Positions 18,503 to 26,874 of a stretch of DNA of 64,000 bases are shown here, one piece after another. Source of the DNA: CAYFFO01 sp964342485 (lineage in GTDB: Bacteria; Chloroflexota; Dehalococcoidia; Lucifugimonadales; CAJWER01); contig CAYFFO010000006.1 of NCBI GenBank assembly GCA_964342485.1, positions 22,131-86,130 on the forward strand, read 5' to 3'. Each line of letters opens with the position of its first letter. The first letter of the stretch is position 1. The notes under the pieces are model-generated. The model was not told the origin of the DNA, did not search any database, and saw only the letters and a program-made list of their open reading frames with translations. A program made the translations under genes and the position numbers.

Positions 18503-19117
18503 TCAATCTTGTTCTTTGCCATAGTGATAATTTGGGGGAAGTCTATCAGTGATATTAAGAGACAAGAGTATACGCTCTGCTATGAAATCTACTATTTCTT
18601 CGACAGTTTTATGCTTTAGGTAGAAGGCAGGATGAGGGGGTATTACAATAGTGCCTAACTTGGCAATGCTAGCCAGATTTTCAAGATGGATAGCGCTTAG
18701 CGGGGTCTCTCTTGGCACTACAATTAAGGTGCGATTTTCTTTAATCGATACATCTGCAGACCTCCTTAAAAGGTTATCTGACAGACCAGTTGCGATAGCC
18801 GAGATTGTACCCATACTACAAGGTACAATCGCCATTCCATGAATTGGGAAAGTGCCGCTTGATATAGGAGCAGCAAGGTCACCTATTGCGTACTGTGTGA
18901 ACAAGCCCGTGTCGGACCATCTTTCAATAGTTTCTCCGTATGATTCATCAATTTCTTGTTGCCAAACTTTGCGTGCTGCAGAAGAAATAGTTGTTATTAC
19001 AGGCCATTGCAATTTTAGTAATTTTTCTATTGTTACATAAGCGATTATTGATCCGCTTGCTCCTGAAATCCCAATAATCACGGGTTTTTTCTCGTCGGAT
19101 TTTGTTGAGTTGATCAT
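18503..19117 (-). CDS. ubiX: Flavin prenyltransferase
   Basis: The protein has 204 residues. UbiX attaches a dimethylallyl group to FMN, making the prenylated FMN that UbiD needs. The FMN-binding N-terminus I-G-I-S-G-A-S-G-S, the central V-P-C-S-M-G-T-I-S-A-I-A-T-G, the D-N-L-L-R-R-S-A-D helix and the V-P-R-E-T-P-L segment are all typical. It is the last gene of a minus-strand operon with ubiD and ubiA, overlapping ubiA by four bases (ATGA), so the cofactor-maker is made with the enzyme that uses it. Confidence 0.95.
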   Translation of the reverse strand: MINSTKSDEKKPVIIGISGASGSIIAYVTIEKLLKLQWPVITTISSAARKVWQQEIDESYGETIERWSDTGLFTQYAIGDLAAPISSGTFPIHGMAIVPCSMGTISAIATGLSDNLLRRSADVSIKENRTLIVVPRETPLSAIHLENLASIAKLGTIVIPPHPAFYLKHKTVEEIVDFIAERILLSLNITDRLPPNYHYGKEQD

Positions 19118-20010
19118 AAGATTATAGGTAATCCTATAGCTATTAACATGGTTATAGAAATATAAGCGTTAATTCTCATAAATGCTATATTTATGCGAGA
19201 AAGGTTAGTAGGTGAAATCATCCTGTGTCTGTAAGTCAGTAAAAACATGGTGGCTACGCAACCTATAAAATAAAATGCTGAGAGCTCCATTAATAATCCC
19301 AACGATATAAGACAAAACACTGATAAAATATCCAGGGCCATAGATATTTTAAATGCTCGTATAATACCAAACTTTTGTGCTACTGAATGTAGCCCGTGGT
19401 TTATATAAAACTTATGGTCTTGGGTATGGTATAAGATATCAAAACTTGTTGCCCAAGATGCTACAGCGCATGAAAGTATAACTGGTTCCCAACTAAGTTT
19501 ACTGGTCATAGCAATCCACCCTGCACTAGGTGCAATCGCTAAAGTCCAGCCTAGAAAAAAACTGCCGGCCCAAGTTAGGCGTTTTGCAAATGGGTAGCCT
19601 AGCATGTATATAGCACAAAATGGAGCTAGAATAAGGCATAAATTGTTAAGTTTCCATGACGATATTAAGAATATTATCAATGCTAATGAAGACAAAACCC
19701 ATAAATCTCGTGCCCTAAGTAGTTTTTTAGGAATGTGCCGGTTAGCAGTTCTAGGATTAAGTAAGTCAATCTTATGGTCAATTATTCTATTAGCAGACAT
19801 GCCAATTGTTCTAGCACCGATCATTGCCAAAGTTACCCAAATAAAATCGTCATAATTGGGTAAACTTTTATGCGATAAAAGCATACCTGAATATGCAAAA
19901 GGTAACGCAAAGATACTTTCTTGAAATTTGACTGCATCAAATATCAGAAATCCTTTTCGATATATATCCGTACATTTTTTTAATATAGTCACAGATTGTA
20001 TTCGGACCAT
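19114..20010 (-). CDS. ubiA: UbiA-family aromatic prenyltransferase (menaquinone pathway likely)
   Basis: The 298-residue protein has about eight or nine membrane helices. The first aspartate-rich motif is M-S-A-N-R-I-I-D-H-K-I-D with the following N-P-R-T-A-N-R; the second is D-I-L-Y-H-T-Q-D. These bind the Mg-diphosphate of a polyprenyl chain for transfer to an aromatic acid. With UbiD and UbiX alongside, and in an apparent Chloroflexota, the futalosine-type menaquinone route (MqnP plus a UbiD-family decarboxylase) is more likely than ubiquinone; that is inference. It overlaps ubiD by 22 bases and ubiX by four, implying translational coupling. Confidence 0.9.
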   Translation of the reverse strand: MVRIQSVTILKKCTDIYRKGFLIFDAVKFQESIFALPFAYSGMLLSHKSLPNYDDFIWVTLAMIGARTIGMSANRIIDHKIDLLNPRTANRHIPKKLLRARDLWVLSSLALIIFLISSWKLNNLCLILAPFCAIYMLGYPFAKRLTWAGSFFLGWTLAIAPSAGWIAMTSKLSWEPVILSCAVASWATSFDILYHTQDHKFYINHGLHSVAQKFGIIRAFKISMALDILSVFCLISLGLLMELSAFYFIGCVATMFLLTYRHRMISPTNLSRINIAFMRINAYISITMLIAIGLPIIL

Positions 20011-21443
20011 TGTTGGTCGACTAAGTTTTTGATAGCAGGATCCATAATAATTTCATTTGGCCATTCTTCTGTCCTGCCTTCGCTCTGGTCTTTGGAAGTA
20101 GCATCTATCCCTATCTTAGCTCCAAATTTTGGAGTAGAAGATGCATGGTCTAAGTCGTCTATAGCGCCCTCCACAATAATAATATCCCTTTTAGGATCAA
20201 CATTTGCGCCTAGTCTCCATGCAACTTCCGAGTGATCTTGAATGTTTACATGTTCATCAAATATGACTATTCCTTTAACCAATGACATTTGTCCTATGCC
20301 CCAGAGACCGTACATAACTTTTCTTGCATGCCCAGGGAATTCCTTTTTAATGGATACTAGAACATAGTTTGTAAATATTCCTTCAGCCGGCATATTCATA
20401 TCTACAACCTCTGGTAGAGTCATCTGTAATGCTGGAAGCATTATTCGTTCACTTGCTTTTCCCATAAAAAAGTCTTCACTAGGAGGCCTGCCAACCATTG
20501 TGGTTGGATAAATAGGATTTCTACGATGGGTAATAGCTGTAACGTGATATACAGGGTAGTTTTGGGGTAGTGAATAGTAGCCTGTATGGTCACCAAAAGG
20601 GCCTTCTTTTCTTAACTCCCCGGGGATCACATATCCTTCAAGTACAAATTCGGCATTGGCAGGTACATCAACATCAATAGTTTTGCATTTCACCATTTCG
20701 ACCGATTTTTCTCTGATTATTCCAGAAACTGCAAATTCATCAAGATCCGGGGGTAAGGGCATTGAACCACTCCAAATAGTAGTTGGATCACCTCCTAGTG
20801 CAACTGCGACTTCCATGCGTTCTATTTTGTGGTCAATACCTTTTCTTAGATGGCTAGCTCCAACTTTATGGGTTTGCCAATGCATACCTGTTGTTGCTGA
20901 GTCAAATATTTGCATTCTGTAGATACCAACATTTCGATGACCAGAAATAGGATCTTTACTGATTACAAGGGGTAGTGTGATGAATTTGCCTGCATCTTCT
21001 GGCCAGCATTTCAAAATTGGAAGTTTATTTAAGTCGACCTCAGAGCCAATTAATGTTATTTCTTGACAAACTCCTTTTTTAACTAGTTTTGGTTGGGTTT
21101 TCGCTATACCTGCTAGATTAGTCAGTGTTCCTAGCTTATCCATCAAGCTTTTTGGAGGATTGTTGATTAGCCCAAGAATCTTTTTGACTCTAGATACAAT
21201 TTCATCCGTACTATCTACTCCAAGAGCCCATGCAACCCTTTGATGGGTTCCAAAAAGGTTTATTACTAGAGGAAATTTAGACCCAAGCACATTTTCGAAA
21301 AGCAGTGCAGGTCCTCCAGATTTGACCATTCTATCGGCAATCTCCGTGATTTCCAGCTCACTACTAACCTGTCTCTCTATTCTGACTAAGTCATTTTTGG
21401 TTTCTAAATATCCTATAAATTCGTGGAGGTCTTTGAAGTGCAT
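19989..21443 (-). CDS. ubiD: UbiD-family decarboxylase
   Basis: The protein has 484 residues, typical for UbiD. It decarboxylates an aromatic or polyprenylated aromatic acid using prenylated FMN. Recognisable stretches are G-P-A-L-L-F-E-N near residue 43, N-V-G-I-Y-R-M-Q-I, the E-G-P-F-G-D-H-T-G-Y-Y metal/cofactor segment, and R-R-N-P-I-Y-P-T-T-M-V-G. It follows the CinA/NadD-like gene by 20 bases and overlaps ubiA, giving the order 377-residue fusion, ubiD, ubiA, ubiX. The substrate is inferred to be a menaquinone precursor. Confidence 0.94.
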   Translation of the reverse strand: MHFKDLHEFIGYLETKNDLVRIERQVSSELEITEIADRMVKSGGPALLFENVLGSKFPLVINLFGTHQRVAWALGVDSTDEIVSRVKKILGLINNPPKSLMDKLGTLTNLAGIAKTQPKLVKKGVCQEITLIGSEVDLNKLPILKCWPEDAGKFITLPLVISKDPISGHRNVGIYRMQIFDSATTGMHWQTHKVGASHLRKGIDHKIERMEVAVALGGDPTTIWSGSMPLPPDLDEFAVSGIIREKSVEMVKCKTIDVDVPANAEFVLEGYVIPGELRKEGPFGDHTGYYSLPQNYPVYHVTAITHRRNPIYPTTMVGRPPSEDFFMGKASERIMLPALQMTLPEVVDMNMPAEGIFTNYVLVSIKKEFPGHARKVMYGLWGIGQMSLVKGIVIFDEHVNIQDHSEVAWRLGANVDPKRDIIIVEGAIDDLDHASSTPKFGAKIGIDATSKDQSEGRTEEWPNEIIMDPAIKNLVDQQWSEYNL

Positions 21444-21463
21444 ATTGAGGGAATTTTATCCTT

Positions 21464-22597
21464 TTATATTTTTAGTTCACGTATTTTAGTTGACGATATA
21501 TCATTTCTAAATTGTGCCTCAGGGATAGAGGTTATCATTGAGGAGAATTCTTGTGGGATATTTATATCGTGTAGTGATATGAATTCATTTGAATTTGTTC
21601 TACCTGCAACCAAAAAACTACATTCCAATGTCTTTATTTCTCTTATTGCTCTATACATTTTTATCTTGTCATTATCGTAATATTTGGGATCAAACAATCT
21701 GGTAGCTGTATCTGAACCTATAACGAAGGTTGCACCTGGATTTATATTAGCTTTCTCTAGAAATGTAGAAGATTTTGTAAGAAAGACGTCACCGATTCCT
21801 CTGAATTGTTCAATACGTTGAATGATTTCGGTTTTTGAAAGGAATGGTTTGTCTACATTTGTAATTGATATTTCAAATATTAAATCAACTCCAAGAATTT
21901 TGGATGCTATTTGTGCTAGTTCAAGATGACCTTTGTGTAGTGGGTTGAATGACCCTGGTAGTACAGCTATATTTGTAGGCTTATTTGTACATACAGATCC
22001 ATCTTTATTAATGAGAAGGTGTTTAAATGTACCATTAAGTATTTTATCTATATCGTCATGAGAATGATTACTTATCATTATTTTTTCAGTATCAGCTAAA
22101 TCAAAATTTGGTTCGAATTCAATTTTACATGAGAAAGCTAGGGCCATAATAGTTAAATAACTAACTATTCTGTCTTCATTTACACGATCTCTTATTCCTT
22201 TCAACAAAGTTAAATCCCATACCTTTGTTGATTTGTTTGTTGAAGCAGCTACAAAGCATCGATGTTTTCCTCTTTTAGGCCTATCAGTTTTAATGGTTGC
22301 TGTTACTCCAATTCCTACTACTGGCTGATTTCCAGCTATTTGTTGGGCCCTTAGCAAAGAGCGATTAGCTAATTTTATAGCAACTTTTTCAGACACCATC
22401 TTATTTTGAGGTTCACCCAAATAATCGTTCAGTGATTTGGTTGAATAAGGGACATTGATTTCCAGTATTGTTTTAGAAGCACCAGGCTCAGTTAGTATCC
22501 ATGTTAATGCTTGTGAACCGGCGCCAGCTATAGTTATAACAGCTTGGTAAGGAGAATCATGAATATTTTGTATGATTTGTCTTATTTCGTGAGTCAT
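21464..22597 (-). CDS. Fusion of a CinA/PncC-like domain with a NadD-like nucleotidyltransferase
   Basis: The protein has 377 residues. Residues about 10-155 resemble the CinA C-terminal (PncC, NMN amidohydrolase) fold: A-G-A-G-S-Q-A near 24-30, L-T-E-P-G-A-S, V-P-Y-S near 49-52, G-I-G-V-T-A near 95-100. Residues 207-377 are a nucleotidyltransferase: P-G-S-F-N-P-L-H-K-G-H at 214-224 holds the H-x-G-H signature and I-S-S-T-K-I-R at 367-373 the second phosphate motif. Separately these catalyse NMN deamidation and adenylylation of nicotinate mononucleotide, so the fusion may be an NAD salvage enzyme. The S-x-T-G-G motif of PncC is altered, so activity is unproven. It leads the ubiD operon. Confidence 0.75.
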   Translation of the reverse strand: MTHEIRQIIQNIHDSPYQAVITIAGAGSQALTWILTEPGASKTILEINVPYSTKSLNDYLGEPQNKMVSEKVAIKLANRSLLRAQQIAGNQPVVGIGVTATIKTDRPKRGKHRCFVAASTNKSTKVWDLTLLKGIRDRVNEDRIVSYLTIMALAFSCKIEFEPNFDLADTEKIMISNHSHDDIDKILNGTFKHLLINKDGSVCTNKPTNIAVLPGSFNPLHKGHLELAQIASKILGVDLIFEISITNVDKPFLSKTEIIQRIEQFRGIGDVFLTKSSTFLEKANINPGATFVIGSDTATRLFDPKYYDNDKIKMYRAIREIKTLECSFLVAGRTNSNEFISLHDINIPQEFSSMITSIPEAQFRNDISSTKIRELKI

Positions 22598-22963
22598 TTT
22601 ATTTTTTTATTATCTAGTGTCCCGGGTGAATCAGGCAAGTTTCCCATTCTTAGATAAGGTTGATTAAGTTTTTCCAAGGACTTATCAGCTTAATAAAAAT
22701 CCCTCACGTATTATTATCTTAATTAAGAATAATCCGAGTGCGAATCTAGTTGCATGTGAGGGTTCTTTGCTACTTAATTAGACACGAACTATATTACCAA
22801 CTTTGATAACTTTTAATTGTATTTGTAAACTATCAGTGATCAACTAAGATATACCCGTTGGAATGGGTTTGAGCTATCTTAAAAGCAGGATAATAAGTGG
22901 TATACAATGATGATGAGATATGTCAAAAAGATGCAGGCTTTTAACAATTGAGGTCTATAATTT
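22598..22963. other. Divergent intergenic region with a nested hairpin at 22701-22762
   Basis: This 366-base gap separates the minus-strand fusion gene from trkH. CCCTCAC (22701-22707) pairs with GTGAGGG (22756-22762). Inside lies a nearly perfect AT-rich hairpin centred on TTAATTAA (about 22710-22733, one mismatch). On the minus strand the 3' arm runs into ATTTTTATT, which looks like a terminator for an unseen minus-strand transcript. No open frame of note is present. I checked for the c-di-AMP riboswitch often found before potassium transporters and did not recognise it. Confidence 0.4.
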
Positions 22964-24442
22964 ATGAGGCCTAAAGATAGAAAATCCACAGATTCTAAGG
23001 AAAATGAATTACAAGGTGGCTATTGGGAATCTAGGCCGGGCGATAAGGTAATTAGGCATCCCAGAGAAAGACAAATAAGCCCTATACAGTTTACTATTGA
23101 ATCTGCTAAATCAATTCCTTTCCTTCTGCAATATCCATTTCTAGTTGCTTATTGTTTTATAGTGATTATTGTAATTTGTTCAACCCTATTGACCTTGCCT
23201 ATGATGAATTCCACCGGGAATACCACGCCATATATAGATGCTTTTTTTACAACTATATCTGCTTTAACTGTTACTGGTTTGACAATTAACAATTCAGCCG
23301 TGGATTGGACTGCTGCTGGACAAGCAGTAATACTTTGCATGATCTTTGTTGGTGGACTGGCTTATATGTTAACGGTGATCTTGTGGGTGATAATGATTCG
23401 CAATAGATCGCAAATTTCTAATAAACAATCGTCACTAGGAATAGTTAATACAAGCCACTGGAAAAATTTGGCAAGGTTAGCAGTAAAAATCGGGCTATTT
23501 GCGATAGGAATACAAGTAATAGGGCTTGTATTATTGTTAATTAAATTTTGGTTTGTATTTTCTCCGGGTGAGGCAATTTTTCAGGCAATGTTTCAATCTA
23601 TATCATCATTTAATAATTCAGGGTTTGTAATTTTGAACGAGACACAAAGTTTGGCAAGTTATAAGGCAGATGATTTTTTTTTAGGTGTGACAGCTTTACT
23701 TATCTTATCGGGTTCAATTAGTTACTGGGTGATATTCGATATATTAAGACGTAAACGATTCTTGACACTAACTCTAAATACAAAATTGGTTTTAATTGGG
23801 AGTGGAGCACTTATATTATTGGGTGCATTTGCGTTTCTGACATTTGAGTACAATAACCCGGTATTTTTTGACCAGTTGACATTTTGGGGTAAATTGAAGG
23901 CTTCTTTATTTGAGTCGATTAGTGGAAGAACAGCAGGATTCACGGTCGTAGACTATAGAGAAACCAGCCATCATACTAATTTTGTATTTGTTTTCCTAAT
24001 GTTAATTGGTGGTGCTTCAGCATCTGTTGCTGGAGGGTTGAAGATCAACACTCTAATGATAGTTATAGTTGGTAGCTTCTTTATATTAAGAGGTGGGAGA
24101 AGAGCAGGTATATTTGGTAGGCAAATAACTTATAGACAGGTGAATGGTGCTATTATTCTAGTTTTTATGGTTTTAGGGACAATTTTCTTTACAACCTTTA
24201 TGTTAATGCTAACGGATCCACGGTTTTTGTTTAAGGATCTTCTTTTTGAATCTGCTTCGGCACTAGGTACAGCTGGTTTAAGTACGGGTATAACTTCTGA
24301 ATTATCTGTAAGTGGAAAAATCATTATTGTTTTTAATATGTTGTTTGGTAGGTTGGGATTACTCCTAATGGCTATGTTTCTAATGAAAAGGCATGAAACT
24401 AATAATTATCGGTATGCAGAAGAACGAATTATATTGGGGTAA
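22964..24442 (+). CDS. trkH: Trk/Ktr-type potassium transporter membrane subunit
   Basis: The 492-residue protein begins with a polar, charged tail of about 45 residues, then about ten membrane segments. The four selectivity-filter loops of the SKT superfamily are seen in order: T-V-T-G-L-T, S-F-N-N-S-G-F, I-S-G-R-T-A-G-F and L-G-T-A-G-L-S-T-G. The last two glycines of each T-x-G loop are the potassium-coordinating ones. It imports K+ under control of cytoplasmic RCK proteins. The next four plus-strand genes include three such RCK-type proteins and a universal stress protein, with gaps of 110, 23, 45 and 9 bases. Confidence 0.92.
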   Translation: MRPKDRKSTDSKENELQGGYWESRPGDKVIRHPRERQISPIQFTIESAKSIPFLLQYPFLVAYCFIVIIVICSTLLTLPMMNSTGNTTPYIDAFFTTISALTVTGLTINNSAVDWTAAGQAVILCMIFVGGLAYMLTVILWVIMIRNRSQISNKQSSLGIVNTSHWKNLARLAVKIGLFAIGIQVIGLVLLLIKFWFVFSPGEAIFQAMFQSISSFNNSGFVILNETQSLASYKADDFFLGVTALLILSGSISYWVIFDILRRKRFLTLTLNTKLVLIGSGALILLGAFAFLTFEYNNPVFFDQLTFWGKLKASLFESISGRTAGFTVVDYRETSHHTNFVFVFLMLIGGASASVAGGLKINTLMIVIVGSFFILRGGRRAGIFGRQITYRQVNGAIILVFMVLGTIFFTTFMLMLTDPRFLFKDLLFESASALGTAGLSTGITSELSVSGKIIIVFNMLFGRLGLLLMAMFLMKRHETNNYRYAEERIILG

Positions 24443-24552
24443 TCGTTTTTTATTAAATAAATTTGTACTGGTAAATTTGCTATAAATGCACTTAAGATAT
24501 TTAGCCAATTTAGTGGCTACTAGCATTTCTCTTATGTATAATCAACTCTTAT

Positions 24553-25212
24553 ATGGCTAAGAAACAGGTTGTGGTTATAGGTTTAGGTAGGTTTGGTTCG
24601 GGCGTAGCCCGTTCTCTATATAACCTTGGACATGATGTTTTAGCGATTGATTCTAATGACGATCGCGTACAAAATATGATGGGTAGTGTCACATATCCTG
24701 TAGCTGGAAATGCTACCAATGATACAGTGTTGAGAGAGTTGGGTGTTACAGATTATGATGCTGCTGTGGTAGCGATTGGATCAGATATACCATCAAGTAT
24801 CATGGCATGTGTGTTACTTAAAACTATGGGTATTGGATACTTGGTAGCACGGGCCAATAATGAACTACACGGGATTACATTAGAACGAATAGGTGTGGAT
24901 AAAGTCATACATCCTGAATCAGAAGGTGGTGGAAGGCTTGCACATAATTTGTTTAATCCAAATCTTCAAGAATATTTGGAAATGGGTCCTAATTTCGGCA
25001 TAAGCAGGATGAGAGTGCCAGATACATTTATAGATAAAACACTTAAAGAGCTAGGTTTTTCTAGCCCTAGAGACAAATATGGGTTAGTCGTTTTGGCAAT
25101 AAGACGAGGACGGGACATAACATTGAACCCGGATGTGGAAGATAGGATTAAAGCAAACGATATATTGATACTTGCTGGTAAGGATGATCGTCTTGAGAGC
25201 TTGCCATATTAA
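24553..25212 (+). CDS. trkA: TrkA/KtrA-type RCK regulatory subunit (full length)
   Basis: The 219-residue protein has a RCK_N Rossmann domain (residues about 1-130) and a RCK_C domain. The nucleotide loop is V-I-G-L-G-R-F-G-S-G followed by the acidic I-D-S-N-D at the end of strand 2. The segment A-T-N-D-T-V-L-R-E-L-G and the effector-binding E-S-E-G-G-G-R-L-A-H are typical of KtrA. It forms the cytoplasmic gating ring on TrkH, sensing ATP/ADP or NAD(H). It is the only one of the three RCK proteins here with an intact G-x-G-x-x-G. Confidence 0.92.
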   Translation: MAKKQVVVIGLGRFGSGVARSLYNLGHDVLAIDSNDDRVQNMMGSVTYPVAGNATNDTVLRELGVTDYDAAVVAIGSDIPSSIMACVLLKTMGIGYLVARANNELHGITLERIGVDKVIHPESEGGGRLAHNLFNPNLQEYLEMGPNFGISRMRVPDTFIDKTLKELGFSSPRDKYGLVVLAIRRGRDITLNPDVEDRIKANDILILAGKDDRLESLPY

Positions 25213-25235
25213 ACATTGTTGTAGGTTGATTTTTA

Positions 25236-25682
25236 TTGATACAGCGTAAGCCAAATCAAGGGGCTTTGGATTCGGTTTTAGCGTGGGTCAGTGGTGATTC
25301 TTCTGACAACGATGTAGTTAGACTAGCCTGTGATTTACTGATCCCTCGTAAGGGTGATTTATATATTGTGTACGTGATTGAGGTTCACCGTTCTATGCAT
25401 CTGGATTCGGAAATTGAAACGGCTACTTTAGAAGGGGAGCGTATTCTAACGAAAGTGGAAGAAATAGCAATCCCATATAAATGTAATGTTCATGCTGAAA
25501 TGTTGCAATCTAGAACTTCTGGTATTGCAATAGTTCAAGAAGCGGCTGAAAAAAACGTTGGAGCTGTAGTCATAGGTTCAGACTATAATAAGGATTATGG
25601 ATTATTTTCTCTCGGGAAAACTATCCCATTCATACTTAAGAATGCCCCTTGTAAAGTTATACTTTGGAGAAATGAAAAATGA
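25236..25682 (+). CDS. Universal stress protein (UspA family)
   Basis: The protein has 148 residues. It is an alpha/beta fold of the UspA type; the ATP-binding C-terminal signature G-A-V-V-I-G-S-D-Y-N... followed by P-C-K-V-I-L-W is present in the form G-S-D-Y-N-K-D-Y-G-L-F, a divergence from the usual G-S-x-G-x-x-G-S-V. The start is a TTG at 25236. It lies between two RCK genes in the Trk cassette. Usp proteins bound to ion transporters are known in other bacteria, so a role in gating K+ uptake is plausible but inferred. Confidence 0.8.
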   Translation: MIQRKPNQGALDSVLAWVSGDSSDNDVVRLACDLLIPRKGDLYIVYVIEVHRSMHLDSEIETATLEGERILTKVEEIAIPYKCNVHAEMLQSRTSGIAIVQEAAEKNVGAVVIGSDYNKDYGLFSLGKTIPFILKNAPCKVILWRNEK

Positions 25683-25727
25683 AATCGTATAAATTTTGAA
25701 TAATATTTTGACTTTCTATTAATTGTA

Positions 25728-26174
25728 ATGATGACTAAATCGGCAGAAACAAATGATGTGAGATATAGAAAGGTTGGAATTTTTGGATGTACTGCCCTGG
25801 CTACATCCATCGTGGTACCTTTGGTTAAAAAAGGTTTTGTCGTAAATATGATTGATGAAGACCTTAGGCAATTTGATAAGATACCAGAAGAAGATATACA
25901 GACAGGACGTATCTTACCAATCGTGGGTGATGGTACAAAAATACGAGACCTTATGAAATTGTTTGCAGATGGCTGTGAAGTATTTTTAGCCCTAACTGAC
26001 TCGGATACTAAGAATATACTCTCGTGTGAGATAGTAAAGCATAATTTTGGTTCAGAAAAATTAGTAGCTAGGATAGAAGATTCAGTTCTAAATAGGGTAT
26101 ATAAAGATATTGGATTGATTACTGTAAGTGGAACTAACGTGTTGTCAGATTTGATACTTGATGAAATAGCTTAG
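25728..26174 (+). CDS. RCK_N-only TrkA-like protein
   Basis: The 148-residue protein holds a single TrkA-N Rossmann domain and no RCK_C. The nucleotide loop is degenerate (G-I-F-G-C-T-A-L-A instead of G-x-G-x-x-G). D-E-D follows strand 2 and G-D-G-T-K-I-R-D-L near residue 67 replaces the usual G-D-x-T. It ends in a helix V-L-S-D-L-I-L-D-E-I-A. It lies nine bases before the next RCK gene. The two small RCK proteins may form a mixed ring, as in some Trk systems with paired RCK halves; that is inference. Confidence 0.82.
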   Translation: MMTKSAETNDVRYRKVGIFGCTALATSIVVPLVKKGFVVNMIDEDLRQFDKIPEEDIQTGRILPIVGDGTKIRDLMKLFADGCEVFLALTDSDTKNILSCEIVKHNFGSEKLVARIEDSVLNRVYKDIGLITVSGTNVLSDLILDEIA

Positions 26175-26183
26175 AGAATTAAG

Positions 26184-26855
26184 ATGCATATAGTTATTGT
26201 TGGAGCAAGTTCAATTGTATTGTCACTAGGCAAAGCTTTCATTTCTGCAGGCCATGAAGTTTGTGTGGTTGATAATGATGTAAATAGGTGTGAAGAAATA
26301 GAAGAGATTCTAGGAAGTATTACAGTAACAGGAAATCCTATTGACCATCTAGTCTTGGATAAAGCTGGTGCAAGTAGGGCTGATATCTTAATTTGTGCTA
26401 CAAATAGAGATGATATCAACTTGGTAACAGGTAGGCTAGCCAGGTATCATTTTGGGATAGTTAAGATTATATCTTTGGTACGTGACCCAGAACTATACAA
26501 TATATTTTCCCAAGCTGGTTTTGATGCAGTAATTGATGTTACAGAACTTTTGTCGTTAAGTTTTCAACAAGCAGTCTCCTCCAGTGCTATTTTTAACTAT
26601 ATGCCGGTTTCTGGACTTGTAGGTCGTCGGCTTATCGAGTTTAAAATCCCAACCCGATCTTCAGTTGCAGGGAAGACTATTGGAGAATTACTGTTGCCTG
26701 AAGGGTCAATGGTTATTTTGATTATATCTAGATATGGGATTGCTTCTATTCCTAGCAACCAAACAGAAATCGTGTCTGGGGATGAATTATTGGCAATTGT
26801 GACCCCAGAAGGCGAGGATATTCTTGATGAATTATTGTCCAAGTTAGACGTTTGA
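26184..26855 (+). CDS. TrkA-family RCK protein with degenerate nucleotide loop
   Basis: The 223-residue protein has RCK_N (about 1-135) and RCK_C (about 145-220). The Rossmann loop reads I-V-G-A-S-S-I-V, missing the second glycine of G-x-G. The acidic V-D-N-D-V-N-R-C ends strand 2, and G-N-P-I-D-H-L-V-L replaces the usual G-D-x-x-x-x-x-x-L. The C-domain has V-A-G-K-T-I-G-E-L-L, typical of RCK_C. It is the last RCK gene of the cassette, 19 bases before pheA, so pheA may be co-transcribed. Confidence 0.87.
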   Translation: MHIVIVGASSIVLSLGKAFISAGHEVCVVDNDVNRCEEIEEILGSITVTGNPIDHLVLDKAGASRADILICATNRDDINLVTGRLARYHFGIVKIISLVRDPELYNIFSQAGFDAVIDVTELLSLSFQQAVSSSAIFNYMPVSGLVGRRLIEFKIPTRSSVAGKTIGELLLPEGSMVILIISRYGIASIPSNQTEIVSGDELLAIVTPEGEDILDELLSKLDV

Positions 26856-26874
26856 AATAAGGGATAAATTACTG

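Noticed and set aside
22598..22963. Possible c-di-AMP (ydaO) riboswitch before trkH
   Set aside because: The conserved ydaO sequence blocks were not found; only an unrelated hairpin is present.
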